This document shows positions 49,435 to 58,388 of a stretch of 64,000 bases of DNA, piece after piece. Position numbers and translations under genes: made by a program. Each line of letters begins with the position of its first letter. Position 1 is the stretch's first letter. Location: the NCBI RefSeq assembly GCF_014217625.1, contig NZ_CP043641.1, forward strand, positions 3,162,001 to 3,226,000, given 5' to 3'. The notes under the pieces are model-generated. The model was not told the origin of the DNA and searched no databases. It worked only from the letters and a program-made list of their open reading frames with translations. Source of the stretch: Leifsonia shinshuensis. Its GTDB lineage: Bacteria; Actinomycetota; Actinomycetes; Actinomycetales; Microbacteriaceae.

Positions 49435-51423
49435 ATGCCGCGCCCGGAGTATCCGCGTCCGCAGTTCGTGCGTGAGCGCTGGCTGAACCTCAACGGCGTG
49501 TGGAGCTTCGGCTTCGGCGCAGGGGACCTCCGCGAGGCTGCGCAGACCGTCATCACCCCCGCCCCGACGACGTGGAACCTCGACCGCGACATCCTCGTCC
49601 CGTTCGCCCCCGAGTCGGAGCGCTCCGGCATCGGCAGCACCGACTTCCACCCCGCGGTCCGTTACCAGCGCACCGTCGAGGTCCCGGCCGACTGGTCCGG
49701 CGACCGTCTCCTCCTCCACTTCGGCGCCGTCGACTTCGACACCACGGTGTGGGTGAACGACATCGAGGTCGGGCGTCACCGCGGCGGCTTCACCCCCTTC
49801 ACGATCGACATCACGGACGCCGTCGCCCGCTCCGCCGCACGGGCTTCGGCCGTCGACGACGCGATCACCCGCGACACCGTCGGGCTCGCGACGCACCCGA
49901 CGGCCGCACGCAACGCCCGGGTCACCCCCGACGCCTTCGGGCTCGCGACGCACCCGACGGACGCACTCAACGCCCGCATCACCCCGGACACCACCACCCC
50001 GCCGGCCGCCGCCACCTTCACCCTTTCCGTCCTCGCCGAGGACGACCACCTCACCATCCAGGCGCGCGGCAAGCAGTCCCGCCGTCCCGAGAACTACGAG
50101 GCGTTCTACACCCGCACGACCGGCATCTGGCAGACGGTCTGGCTGGAGCCGGTCGCGCCCGCGCACTTCGGCCGCCCGGTCATCCGTCCCGACCTCCCGT
50201 CGTCCTCGTTCGCGGTCGAGCTGGATGTCGTCTCTCCGTCCGCGGGACTCACGGCGCGCGTCGACATCCGCGACGCCGACGGCCTCGTCGTCACCCGCGA
50301 AGTCGAGGTGACGGCGCAGGTGAAGCCCGTGCTCACCCTCCCGATTCCGGCCGACCGCCTCCGCCCCTGGTCGCCCGAGGACCCGCACCTCTACACCGTG
50401 CGCTTCACCCTGCTGCGCGGGGAGGCCGTGGTCGACATCCTCGACAGCTACGCCGGGATGCGGTCCATCGCGATCGACGGCCGACGCGTCCTCCTCAACG
50501 GCCGGCCGGTCTTCCAGCGCTTGGTCCTCGACCAGGGCTACTGGCCCGACACCCTGATGACGGCGCCCAGTGACGACGCCCTCGTGGCCGACATCGAGCT
50601 CGGGATGGCCGCAGGCTTCAACGGCGCCCGCCTCCACCAGAAGGTGTTCGAGGAGCGCTACCTCTTCCACGCCGACCGGCTCGGCTACCTGGTCTGGGGC
50701 GAGTTCGCCGACTGGGGCGCCAAGGTCGGCCCTGGCGGCCCGCAGGAGCCGACGCTCTCGTTCGTCACCGAGTGGGTGGAGGCTCTCACCCGCGACCTGT
50801 CGCACCCGTCGATCGTCGGCTGGTGCCCGCTCAACGAGACGTTCGAGCCGCTGACCGACCGGCTGACCGTTCTGGACGACGCCACCAAGGCGCTCTACGC
50901 GATCACCAAGGCGATCGACCCGACCCGTCCCGTGATCGACGCGTCCGGCTACTCGCACCGCGTGCCCGGCGCCGACATCTACGACTCGCACCTGTACGAG
51001 CAGGATCCCGACGTCTTCGCGCAGCGCATGGGAGGCCTCGCGGACGGCCGCCCCTACGTCAACACCGCGCTCGACGGCGCCGAGTGGTCGGTCCCGTACG
51101 CCGGGCAACCCTACTTCTGCAGCGAGTTCGGTGGCATCTGGTGGTCGGACAGCGACCGCACCGGCGACGACTCCTGGGGGTACGGCGAGGCGCCGCGCAC
51201 CCGCGAGGAGTGGCTGGACCGGTTCCGCCGGCTCGTGGACACGCTGCTCGACGACCCCGGCATGTTCGGCTACTGCTTCACCCAGCTCACGGACGTCTTC
51301 CAGGAGAAGAACGGCGTGCTCGACTTCCGGCGCGTTCCGAAGTTCGACCTCCGGCTCCTGCGCGACATCCAGTCGCGCCCCCCGGCGTATGAGCTCGACG
51401 ACGTCCCGCCCCTCGATCCCTGA
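49435..51423 (+). CDS. GH2-family glycoside hydrolase
   Basis: 662 residues, no signal. The N-terminal sugar-binding domain begins ERWLNLNGVWSFGF and has TVWVNDIEVGRHRGGFTPF. The barrel has acid/base Glu468 in GWCPLNETFEP and nucleophile Glu564 in FCSEFGG. It belongs to the beta-galactosidase/mannosidase/glucuronidase superfamily; the exact sugar is open. Two 19-residue tandem copies (144-162 and 163-181, GLATHPTxAxNAR) sit in the N-terminal domain. I chose the ATG at 49435 with GGAG eight bases before it; upstream in-frame starts would place the operators inside the gene. Confidence 0.9.
   Translation: MPRPEYPRPQFVRERWLNLNGVWSFGFGAGDLREAAQTVITPAPTTWNLDRDILVPFAPESERSGIGSTDFHPAVRYQRTVEVPADWSGDRLLLHFGAVDFDTTVWVNDIEVGRHRGGFTPFTIDITDAVARSAARASAVDDAITRDTVGLATHPTAARNARVTPDAFGLATHPTDALNARITPDTTTPPAAATFTLSVLAEDDHLTIQARGKQSRRPENYEAFYTRTTGIWQTVWLEPVAPAHFGRPVIRPDLPSSSFAVELDVVSPSAGLTARVDIRDADGLVVTREVEVTAQVKPVLTLPIPADRLRPWSPEDPHLYTVRFTLLRGEAVVDILDSYAGMRSIAIDGRRVLLNGRPVFQRLVLDQGYWPDTLMTAPSDDALVADIELGMAAGFNGARLHQKVFEERYLFHADRLGYLVWGEFADWGAKVGPGGPQEPTLSFVTEWVEALTRDLSHPSIVGWCPLNETFEPLTDRLTVLDDATKALYAITKAIDPTRPVIDASGYSHRVPGADIYDSHLYEQDPDVFAQRMGGLADGRPYVNTALDGAEWSVPYAGQPYFCSEFGGIWWSDSDRTGDDSWGYGEAPRTREEWLDRFRRLVDTLLDDPGMFGYCFTQLTDVFQEKNGVLDFRRVPKFDLRLLRDIQSRPPAYELDDVPPLDP
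49864..49977 (+). repeat. 57-base tandem duplication inside the GH2 gene
   Basis: Two in-frame 57-base units (49864-49920, 49921-49977) and a short third start encode GLATHPT-containing 19-residue repeats. They probably extend a surface loop of the sugar-binding domain. Confidence 0.85.
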
Positions 51424-51545
51424 TCCGGGACGCGGGCAAGCACCATCACCCGCACCAACACCCCCGCACCACGCACCCGCACCACCGAACCCCCGCACCA
51501 CCAGCACCTGACAACACAAGGCACCTCACAAAGGAGTGGACACCC

Positions 51546-52799
51546 ATGCGCAAGAAACTGATCCTCGCCGCCGCCGCCGTCTCGGCGGTCGCGCTGGCGC
51601 TCGCCGGCTGCTCGTCGGGAGACGGCTCCAGCAGCGGCAAGACCACGCTGACGGTCGTCGGCTTCGAGGGCGGCGGTACCGAGCTCGCCGACATCCCCCA
51701 GATCAACGCTGATTTCCACAAGAAGTACCCGAACATCACGATCGACTACAAGTACGTCGCCAACGGTGAGTACGACCAGTACAACAACACCCGCCTCGCC
51801 GCGGGCACCGCCGCCGATGTCCTGATGACGAACGCGACCCGTGTGCAGCAGTGGCAGAAGCAGGGTTACCTCGCCGACCTGAGCGACCAGTCGTGGGTGA
51901 AGCAGCTTCTCCCCAACGTTGCCCCGTTCGGTGCGATCAACGGCAAGACCTACGCCTTCACCCAGCAGAACATCCCGATCGGGATGTACGCGAACCTCGA
52001 CATCCTGAAGAAGGCCGGCATCAGCCAGGTCCCGCAGACCTGGCCTGACTTCCTGGACGCGCTGCAGAAGCTGAAGGCCGCCGGCCAGCCGGGCCTGCTG
52101 CTCGCCGACCAGGGCGGCTGGACCAGCGAGCAGCTTTCGCTGGCGCTCGCCGCGAACCTGGTGGACGACAAGTGGGGCCAGGGCTACGACGCGGGCAAGA
52201 CCAACTGGAACCCGTCCTTCACCCCGGTTTTCGACCACATCAAGCAGCTGCTGACGTCGGGTGACGTCGACGGCAAGCTCATGAACGGCATCGAGCCGTT
52301 CAACACCGGCAACGCGGACTTCGCCGCCGGCAAGTGGGCCTTCACCATCATGGGCGCGTGGGAACTGCAGAACTTCCAGCAGAACGCGAAGTTCGACTTC
52401 TCGCTCAACCCGTTCCCGGGTGGCGACGCGGGCAGCAGCCCCTACGGCGTGACCTTCGTCGGCTCCGGCTGGGGCGTCAACGCGGCGAGCCAGCACACCG
52501 ACGCGGCGAAGAAGTACGTCGCGTTCATGGCCGACCCGGCGAACGACAGCCGTTACCTTGCCGCCGAGAACTCCTTCACCACGCTGAAGAACGTCCCGAG
52601 CCCGACGATGGAGAAGGCGAGCGCCTACGTGGACGCCTTCAACGCCGGCCACTCGCAGGTGTCGCCGATCGAGTACCTGCACTTCCCGACCTACGAGCAG
52701 GAGTTCTGGAAGGTCGGCACCTCGCTCTTCAACGACCCGTCGCAGTCGACGAGCACGCTCCTGAAGCAGCTCGACCAGACGATCCCGAAGACGAAGTAG
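51546..52799 (+). CDS. Sugar ABC transporter substrate-binding lipoprotein (GH2 locus)
   Basis: 417 residues. Lipobox LAGC (Cys22). CUT1-type pattern: TLTVVGFEGGGTELADIPQI, LAAGTAADVLMTNATRVQQW and QQNIPIGMYANLDILKKAGI. Aromatic residues in the NFQQNAKFDFSLNPFPGG and GSGWGVNAASQ regions likely shape the site. It follows the GH2 gene after a C-rich spacer and precedes two permease genes. It is presumed to bind the oligosaccharide that the GH2 enzyme cleaves. Confidence 0.92.
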   Translation: MRKKLILAAAAVSAVALALAGCSSGDGSSSGKTTLTVVGFEGGGTELADIPQINADFHKKYPNITIDYKYVANGEYDQYNNTRLAAGTAADVLMTNATRVQQWQKQGYLADLSDQSWVKQLLPNVAPFGAINGKTYAFTQQNIPIGMYANLDILKKAGISQVPQTWPDFLDALQKLKAAGQPGLLLADQGGWTSEQLSLALAANLVDDKWGQGYDAGKTNWNPSFTPVFDHIKQLLTSGDVDGKLMNGIEPFNTGNADFAAGKWAFTIMGAWELQNFQQNAKFDFSLNPFPGGDAGSSPYGVTFVGSGWGVNAASQHTDAAKKYVAFMADPANDSRYLAAENSFTTLKNVPSPTMEKASAYVDAFNAGHSQVSPIEYLHFPTYEQEFWKVGTSLFNDPSQSTSTLLKQLDQTIPKTK

Positions 52800-52809
52800 T
52801 CACCACCGT

Positions 52810-52844
52810 CCCGGCCGGGGAGCGCGCACGCCTCCCCGGCCGGG
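52810..52844 (+). terminator. Intra-operon hairpin after the binding-protein gene
   Basis: CCCGGCCGGGGAG pairs perfectly with CTCCCCGGCCGGG around a nine-base loop, 11 bases after the stop; the same arrangement is seen at 32347. It may lower permease expression relative to binding protein. Confidence 0.7.
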
Positions 52845-52852
52845 CATCCACG

Positions 52853-52972
52853 CTTCACCCGCGGGAACGCGTAGCCTCACCACGGCTCCGCCCCACCAGC
52901 GCCGGCTTCACCCGCACAGCCGCTTCACCCGCACCCGCACCCGCTCCGCAGCTTCACCCGCACCCGCACCAC
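52853..52972 (+). repeat. GCTTCACCCGCAC short dispersed repeats
   Basis: Four occurrences of CTTCACCCGC(A/G) in about 120 bases between the binding-protein and permease genes, C-rich and poor in G. No gene is visible. It could be a Rho-sensitive spacer or expansion-prone repeat. Confidence 0.5.
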
Positions 52973-52994
52973 CCAGCCCTGAAAGGCGATCCCC

Positions 52995-53870
52995 ATGCAA
53001 ATCCGTGGCCGTTCCGCGATGGTGCTGATCGCGCCGGCAGCCCTCATCTTCGCCGTGTTCGTGATCTACCCGCTGATCCGCGGCGTGCAGCTCAGCTTCA
53101 CCGACGCGATCGGGCCGAGCGGCGGCAACTTCGTCGGGCTGAAGAACTACCTGCACGCGCTCTCCGACCCGACCGTCCTGCACGCGCTCGGCAACACCAT
53201 CGTCTACACGATCGTCGTGGTGATCGTGCAGAACGGACTCGCCCTCCTCGTCGCGTTCTGGCTGTTCAAGCTGGAGCGCGTGCGCAACTTCGTGCGCGCC
53301 GGCCTCCTGCTGCCCGCGATGATGGCGTTCGTCGCGGTCGGCTACCTCTGGTCGTACATGTACTCGCCGCTCGGTGGCCCGATCGACGACGTCATGGACG
53401 CCCTCGGCCTCCACTGGCTCGAGCCGATCTGGCTGGGCGACCCGCACACGGCGCTGATGTCGATCGCGGCCATCTATATCTGGATGTTCCTCGGCTACAC
53501 CGCCACGATCTACCTCGCCAACTACATGGCGATCGATCCCGCGCTGATCGAGGCCGCGAACCTGGACGGCGCCGCGGGCTGGCGCCGGTTCTGGAGCATC
53601 GACTGGAGGCTCCTCGCCCCGTCGTTCACCATCAACATCACCCTCAGCGTCATCGGGTCGCTGCGGGTGTTCGACCTGCCGTTCATCATGACGCAGGGCG
53701 CCCCTGAGGACGCGACCCAGACGCTGAGCCTCGTCATCTACAACAACAGCTTCGCGAACTACCAATTCGCCTACGGCACCACGCTCGCCGTCCTGCTGCT
53801 GATCCTCACGATCGTCGTGGGGGTCACGCAGGCGACGCTGCTGCGCCGACGGGAGGCCGACCTCGCATGA
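52995..53870 (+). CDS. Sugar ABC transporter permease 1 (GH2 locus)
   Basis: 291 residues, six helices. Helix 1 is MVLIAPAALIFAVFVIYPLI and the EAA loop EAANLDGAAGWRRFWSIDWR identifies a MalF-type permease. GAAAGG lies before the ATG. It couples to the next permease by an ATGA overlap. As in the first sugar locus, no ATPase gene is present, so a shared ATPase is presumed. Confidence 0.9.
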   Translation: MQIRGRSAMVLIAPAALIFAVFVIYPLIRGVQLSFTDAIGPSGGNFVGLKNYLHALSDPTVLHALGNTIVYTIVVVIVQNGLALLVAFWLFKLERVRNFVRAGLLLPAMMAFVAVGYLWSYMYSPLGGPIDDVMDALGLHWLEPIWLGDPHTALMSIAAIYIWMFLGYTATIYLANYMAIDPALIEAANLDGAAGWRRFWSIDWRLLAPSFTINITLSVIGSLRVFDLPFIMTQGAPEDATQTLSLVIYNNSFANYQFAYGTTLAVLLLILTIVVGVTQATLLRRREADLA

Positions 53871-54787
53871 CCGCACTCATCAGCCAGGAGACCGAGGCCG
53901 CAGCCGGCCGTCGCAGCGCTCCGGAGGAGCCGGCGCCCCGCGCGCCGCGGTTCCGTTCGCGCCGCTTCCGCACCCGCGCGTCGAAGGTCATCGCCTCCGT
54001 CATCCTGCTCGCCTTCACGGCCGTGGTCCTCACGCCGATCTGGGTGCTCGTCATGGTGTCGCTGCACCACGGGAACTCGTCCCCGTCGAACCCGTTCGCC
54101 CTCCCGGCACCGATCGACTTCCAGAACTACATCACCGCGTTCCAGAACATGCACTACCTGCGGAGCGTCGGCAACACCCTGATCATCACCCTCGCGACGG
54201 CGGTGATCACCGTGTTCGCGGCCTCCCTCGCGGCGTGGGCGATCGTGCGGCACACGCGGCGCTGGACGCGCACGCTCTACCAGATCTTCGTCTCCGGGCT
54301 CACCATCCCGATCTTCGTGGTCCTCACCCCGCTCTACGAGGTGATGCAGAAGCTTCACCTGCTGGACAGCTACATCGGGATCGTGCTCGCCTACACCGCG
54401 ACGATCATGCCGTTCGCCGTGTTCTTCTTCGCCGGCTTCCTGCGCACCGTGCCGCCGGAGCTGGAGGAGGCCGCGGCCGTGGACGGCGCCGGGCTCATCC
54501 GCACCTACTGGAAGATCGTCTTCCCGCTGCTGCGCCCTGCGACGGCGACGCTGGCGATCTTCGTCATCCTGCAGGTCTGGAACGACCTCATCCTGCCCCT
54601 CGTCCTGCTGTCGTCGGACGACAAGCAGACCGTCACCCTCGCCGTCTACGCGACCATCGGCACCCACACGATGAGCCCGGAGCAGCTGCTCCCGACGCTC
54701 GTGCTGGGCGTGCTGCCGCTGTTCATCGTGTTCCTCGCGCTGCAGCGCTACGTGGTCGCCGGGATCGCGGTGGGGGCGGGGAAGTAG
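53867..54787 (+). CDS. Sugar ABC transporter permease 2 (GH2 locus)
   Basis: 306 residues. A basic/Pro-rich cytoplasmic tail (1-45) precedes six helices. The EAA loop is EEAAAVDGAGLIRTYWKIVF, MalG-type. Its start overlaps the preceding stop. It is the last gene of the GH2 operon; the convergent MFS gene ends six bases after its stop. Confidence 0.9.
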   Translation: MTALISQETEAAAGRRSAPEEPAPRAPRFRSRRFRTRASKVIASVILLAFTAVVLTPIWVLVMVSLHHGNSSPSNPFALPAPIDFQNYITAFQNMHYLRSVGNTLIITLATAVITVFAASLAAWAIVRHTRRWTRTLYQIFVSGLTIPIFVVLTPLYEVMQKLHLLDSYIGIVLAYTATIMPFAVFFFAGFLRTVPPELEEAAAVDGAGLIRTYWKIVFPLLRPATATLAIFVILQVWNDLILPLVLLSSDDKQTVTLAVYATIGTHTMSPEQLLPTLVLGVLPLFIVFLALQRYVVAGIAVGAGK

Positions 54788-54793
54788 GGACTC

Positions 54794-56023
54794 TCAGCCG
54801 ACCACTCGCGCGCGCCCGGCGAACCCGCCGACGACCACCAGCAGCACCTGGAGCACGATGACCACCGCGAGCGCCGGGCTCCACGACCCGGTCGCGTCAT
54901 GCAGCGCGCCGACGGCGATCGGGCCGGCGGCCGCGAAGGCGTAGCCGACGGTCTGCGCCATCCCGGACAGCGCAGCCGCCTGCGAATGGTGGCTGGTCCG
55001 GAGTCCGAAGAACGAGAGGGCCAGCACGATGCTCGCGCCGCCCGCGACGCCGGTCAGGCTCGTCCACACGCCGGAGAGCTGCGGCGCGACCAGGATGCCG
55101 GCGGCCGATACGACGATCAGCGCTGGCGCGATCATGGCGAGGAGGCGCTGGTCGCGGAAACGCGGGATGAGGAACGAGCAGCCGATGCTGCCGACGATGC
55201 CGAATCCGTTGAGGAAGAGCTGGTGGAGGCCGGCCTCCCCCGGGCCGACGCCCGCCGCGGTCTCGATCGACGGCAGCCAAGTGATGAAGACGTAGAAGCC
55301 GACCGACTGCATCCCCATGAACGCGGTGACCTGCCAGCCGAGCGCCGACCGCCACGGGGAGCGCCAGCGGGTGCCGTCGAGGTCGTGGGCGGTCACGCTC
55401 ACGTCGTCCTGGCCGGGAGTTGCGATGGTGCGGCGGCGGAGCTGCGGCGCGAGCACAGCGAACGCGACGACGGCGAGCACCGCCCACATCCCGAGCGGCA
55501 GCCGCCAGCCGAGCGCGGACATGCCCGCGACCGGCACTGCGACGCCCGCGGCCAGCGCGGCGAAGATCGACTGGACGGCGGAGTACGACCCGGTGATCTG
55601 GCCGATCCGGGTCGGGAAGTCGCGCTTCACCAGTGCGGGGAGCACGACGTTGAGGACCGCGATCGCCACGCCGATGAGCGCAGTGCCGCCCCACAGCCAC
55701 GCGAGCCCGGGGAGCGAGCGCAGCACGAGCCCGGCGGCCAGCCCGATCAGGCCGAGCCCGAGCGCCCACTCGAGACCGACGCGCCGGGCGAGGCGCGGCG
55801 CGAGCGGTGAGACGACGGCGAAGGCGAGGAGCGGGAGGCTGACGAGCACCGACGCGGCGACGGAGGTCAGCCCGAGGTCCCGCTCGATGTCGGCGAGCAC
55901 CGGGCCGACGGTCGTGATGCCGGCGCGGAGGTTGCCTGCGACGAGCAGGAGGCCGACGAGGATGAGGGCCGGGGAGAGAGCGCGGGCGCGACGGGTGGGG
56001 GTGACGGCGGCGCGGACGGTCAT
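54794..56023 (-). CDS. MFS transporter, CynX/NimT-like
   Basis: 409 residues with 12 helices. The start SPALILVGLLLVAGNLRAGI, then TTVGPVLADI, is the CynX/NimT (cyanate/nitroimidazole transporter-like) signature. FPTRIGQITGSYSAVQSIFA and GWRLPLGMWA are further family segments. Probably an exporter or importer of small anions or drugs. Its start overlaps the stop of the GntR gene by four bases, so regulator and transporter are one unit. Confidence 0.9.
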   Translation of the reverse strand: MTVRAAVTPTRRARALSPALILVGLLLVAGNLRAGITTVGPVLADIERDLGLTSVAASVLVSLPLLAFAVVSPLAPRLARRVGLEWALGLGLIGLAAGLVLRSLPGLAWLWGGTALIGVAIAVLNVVLPALVKRDFPTRIGQITGSYSAVQSIFAALAAGVAVPVAGMSALGWRLPLGMWAVLAVVAFAVLAPQLRRRTIATPGQDDVSVTAHDLDGTRWRSPWRSALGWQVTAFMGMQSVGFYVFITWLPSIETAAGVGPGEAGLHQLFLNGFGIVGSIGCSFLIPRFRDQRLLAMIAPALIVVSAAGILVAPQLSGVWTSLTGVAGGASIVLALSFFGLRTSHHSQAAALSGMAQTVGYAFAAAGPIAVGALHDATGSWSPALAVVIVLQVLLVVVGGFAGRARVVG

Positions 56024-56715
56024 CGCGCCGCCTCGGGGAGGTGGACGCCCTGCTTCTCGTTGACGAGCCGGACCGCGTGTGCGGCCGCGGCCTCCGCCGC
56101 CACCGGGTCGCCGGCGATGACCGCACGGGCGATGACCACGTGGGCAGCGTCGATCTCGCTGGTTCCATCACCCTCGGCCTCACCTGTGCGCAACGCCAGC
56201 AACGCCTGTTCGTTCCCGCCGACCCCGCGGTACAGCTCCGCGAGCAGCTCGTTGCCGGAGGCCTCCAGCAGCACGCGGTGGAACGCGATGTCCGCGTCCT
56301 CATATCCCGGCCGACCGATCTGCGCGGTGCGCGTCGCGAGTGCGGCCTCCAGGCGCTCGGCCTGCTCGTCCGTGCGGCGGATCGCCGCGAGCCGGGCGCC
56401 CTCCCGCTCCAGCAGGAGACGCACCTCCGCCACGTCCGCCGCCCGCTCGTGGTCGAGCCGTCGAGTCAGCGTGGGGGCGACTTCGTTGGTCGCGAGGACG
56501 AAGGTCCCGTAGCCGGCCCGGGCGCCGAGCAGCCCGACGTGGACGAGCGATCGCAGCGCCTCCCGCACGCTGTTGCGGCTCACGCCGAGCTCCTGCGTCA
56601 GCTCGGCCTCGGTCGGGATCAGCGACCCGACCGGGAACTCACCCTCCGCGATGCGGCGCCGGAGCTGATCGGTCACCTGCTCGGCAAGGGTGATATTCGG
56701 GGTGATGCGGCTCAT
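56020..56715 (-). CDS. GntR/FadR-family regulator
   Basis: 231 residues from the ATG at 56715. N-terminal winged HTH (about 8-70) with FPVGSLIPTEAELTQELGVS and RNSVREALRSLVHVGLL. The C-terminal FCD domain (about 85-220) has Asp/His metal ligands in DADIAFHRVLLEASGNELL and AAHVVIARAVIAGD. It likely represses itself and the coupled MFS transporter in the absence of an organic acid ligand. Confidence 0.9.
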   Translation of the reverse strand: MSRITPNITLAEQVTDQLRRRIAEGEFPVGSLIPTEAELTQELGVSRNSVREALRSLVHVGLLGARAGYGTFVLATNEVAPTLTRRLDHERAADVAEVRLLLEREGARLAAIRRTDEQAERLEAALATRTAQIGRPGYEDADIAFHRVLLEASGNELLAELYRGVGGNEQALLALRTGEAEGDGTSEIDAAHVVIARAVIAGDPVAAEAAAAHAVRLVNEKQGVHLPEAAR

Positions 56716-56745
56716 CCCCCGAGCGTACCCGTCCAATCAGCCAAA

Positions 56746-56759
56746 TGTCCAACAATTGT
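56746..56759. promoter_or_regulatory. Candidate GntR operator
   Basis: TGTCCAACA has the TGT-N3-ACA form of FadR-type sites and overlaps the palindrome ACAATTGT. It lies 31 bases before the gntR start, beside a family A repeat. Confidence 0.4.
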
Positions 56760-56762
56760 GAT

Positions 56763-56825
56763 CGCCGAAGGGCACGTAAACGCCCTCAAATGCGGGTTTT
56801 AGGGGCGTTTACGTGCCCTTCGGCG
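56763..56825. repeat. Family A palindromic repeat, copy 3
   Basis: Arms of about 28 bases (56763-56790, 56797-56825) with two mismatches around a six-base loop; the most symmetric copy. It lies between the gntR promoter and the stop of the aldo/keto reductase gene, 11 bases from that stop. Confidence 0.85.
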
Positions 56826-56836
56826 GTGGTGGTGGG

Positions 56837-57658
56837 TCAGTGGGCGCGTGGGGTGAGGGCGTCCAGCGTCGCCACATCCTCCGCGCTCAGCTCGAAGTCC
56901 AGCTCGGCGTTCTCCGCGATCCGGTGCGGCGTCGTGGACTTCGGCAGCGGGAGGACGTCCTTCTGCAGCAGGTAGCGCAGGCTCACCTGCGCGCCGGTCT
57001 TGCCGTACTTCTCCGCGATCAGCGCGATGTCCTCGTCCCCGATCAGCCGCCCGGTCGCGAGCGGCGAGTAGCCCTCCACGAGGATGCCGCGCTCCTGGCA
57101 GAACGCCGTCGTCTCGGGCTGCGTGTGCCCGACGAACCAGCGGATCTGGTCGACGTGCGGCACCACGCTCGTCCCGCCGATCAGCGACTCCAGGTCGGCC
57201 ACGACGAAGTTGCTCACCCCGATGGAGCGCGTCCGGCCGGCGTCGTACAGTTCCTCGAACACCTTCCACACCTCGATGTTCCCGGCGCGGTGATCGCTGC
57301 CCTGGTGGTTCCACGGCCACGGCGCGTGGATGAGGTAGAGGTCGATCGGCCCGAGGTCCAGGAGCTCGGACGACCGGTCGAAGGCGTGGCGCGCCCCCGC
57401 GGCATCCTTCACCTCGGCGGGGCACTTGGTCGTGATGAAGACGTCTTCGCGCGGGAGGCCGCTGTCGCGCACCGCCCGTCCCACGCTCGCCTCGTTGCCG
57501 TACGCGCGCGCCGTGTCGATGTGCCGGTAGCCGGTGTCGAGCGCCGTGCGCACGGAGTCGTAGGTGAGCGGGCCGTCCGGGATCTGCCAGGTGCCGAACC
57601 CGACCTTCGGGATCTCGACGCCGTTGGACAGGGCGAACGTGTCGGTGAGGACGGGCAT
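56837..57658 (-). CDS. Aldo/keto reductase
   Basis: 273 residues from the ATG at 57658 with AAAGGAG before it. Tetrad: Asp and Tyr in HIDTARAYGNEASVG, Lys in FITTKCPAEV, His in DLYLIHAPWPW. GVSNFVVADLESL and PLPKSTTPHRIAENAELD complete the AKR pattern. It reduces carbonyl compounds with NADPH. The gene stands alone, ending beside a family A palindrome. It is a different AKR subgroup from the one at 37736 (short loop, WPWNHQGS). Confidence 0.92.
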   Translation of the reverse strand: MPVLTDTFALSNGVEIPKVGFGTWQIPDGPLTYDSVRTALDTGYRHIDTARAYGNEASVGRAVRDSGLPREDVFITTKCPAEVKDAAGARHAFDRSSELLDLGPIDLYLIHAPWPWNHQGSDHRAGNIEVWKVFEELYDAGRTRSIGVSNFVVADLESLIGGTSVVPHVDQIRWFVGHTQPETTAFCQERGILVEGYSPLATGRLIGDEDIALIAEKYGKTGAQVSLRYLLQKDVLPLPKSTTPHRIAENAELDFELSAEDVATLDALTPRAH

Positions 57659-57741
57659 GGGGGCTCCTTTCGGCGGGCGGATGCGGGTCATGGTAGCCCT
57701 CGTCATTGCCACCCGTGCAGGCCGCTCGGTAGCATCCGGCC

Positions 57742-58005
57742 ATGTCCTCCGACGCGCGCGGGCCGAAGATCCACCGGACGCCGAACCTCGCCATCACCGT
57801 CCTGGTCGCCATCTACGTCGTCGCGCTGATCAGCGCGATCGTGCTCTACTTCGTCGGCTTCGCGGTGCGGCCGACCGATGCGGCCGGGGCCGCGGACGTG
57901 TTCGCCTGGGGCAACCGGCTCGGCGTGCTCGGGGTGTTCGGTGGGATGCTGCACCTCGCTGTGGGAGCCATCCGCCACATCGTGGAGGACAACGCGCGCC
58001 GATGA
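57742..58005 (+). CDS. Small two-to-three-helix membrane protein
   Basis: 87 residues. Helix 1 (about 17-42, NLAITVLVAIYVVALISAIV), then helix 2 (about 57-80, NRLGVLGVFGGMLHLAVGAI). The cytoplasmic ends are basic. Its stop overlaps the start of the next membrane gene (ATGA), so the two are coupled. No family recognised. Confidence 0.65.
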   Translation: MSSDARGPKIHRTPNLAITVLVAIYVVALISAIVLYFVGFAVRPTDAAGAADVFAWGNRLGVLGVFGGMLHLAVGAIRHIVEDNARR

Positions 58006-58322
58006 CCGAGCGCGACATCGCGCAGGCCGGACCTCGCCGGCCGCGCCACCGGTACTGGCTGCCGGCCTCCGTGGCACTCGCGCTCGCCCTCGACGTGGCC
58101 GCCGCGGGGTTCGGCCGGTTCGCCTGGTGCGGGTTCGGCTGCCAGGACGCGCCGGGCGTCCTCCCCGTCGCGCTCGGGAGTGTGGGCGTCGTCGCGGTCG
58201 TCACATTGCTGGCCGTCGCGCTGCCGCCGTGGACGCCCGGATGGCGGCGGCCGGTCATCGCCGCGGCTGCGGGGCTGGCTGCTGCGGGGCTCGCCGCTGT
58301 GTGGGTGTTCCCGCTGGGTTGA
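58002..58322 (+). CDS. Small membrane protein coupled to the preceding gene
   Basis: 106 residues with three helices (about 19-37, 52-75 and 84-104). One external loop holds two cysteines, in WCGFGCQD. The ATG overlaps the preceding stop. The pair may form a small membrane complex; no function known. Confidence 0.65.
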   Translation: MTERDIAQAGPRRPRHRYWLPASVALALALDVAAAGFGRFAWCGFGCQDAPGVLPVALGSVGVVAVVTLLAVALPPWTPGWRRPVIAAAAGLAAAGLAAVWVFPLG

Positions 58323-58388
58323 TCGGGGTCTACGTTCGCGTGTGAGCCCGCACGCCCCGCACACCGCCGCATCCCCCGGGAGGACACC

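Noticed and set aside
52853..52972. Short repeats considered as a CRISPR or attachment site
   Set aside because: Repeats are 10-13 bases, irregularly spaced, with no unique spacers or integrase gene.
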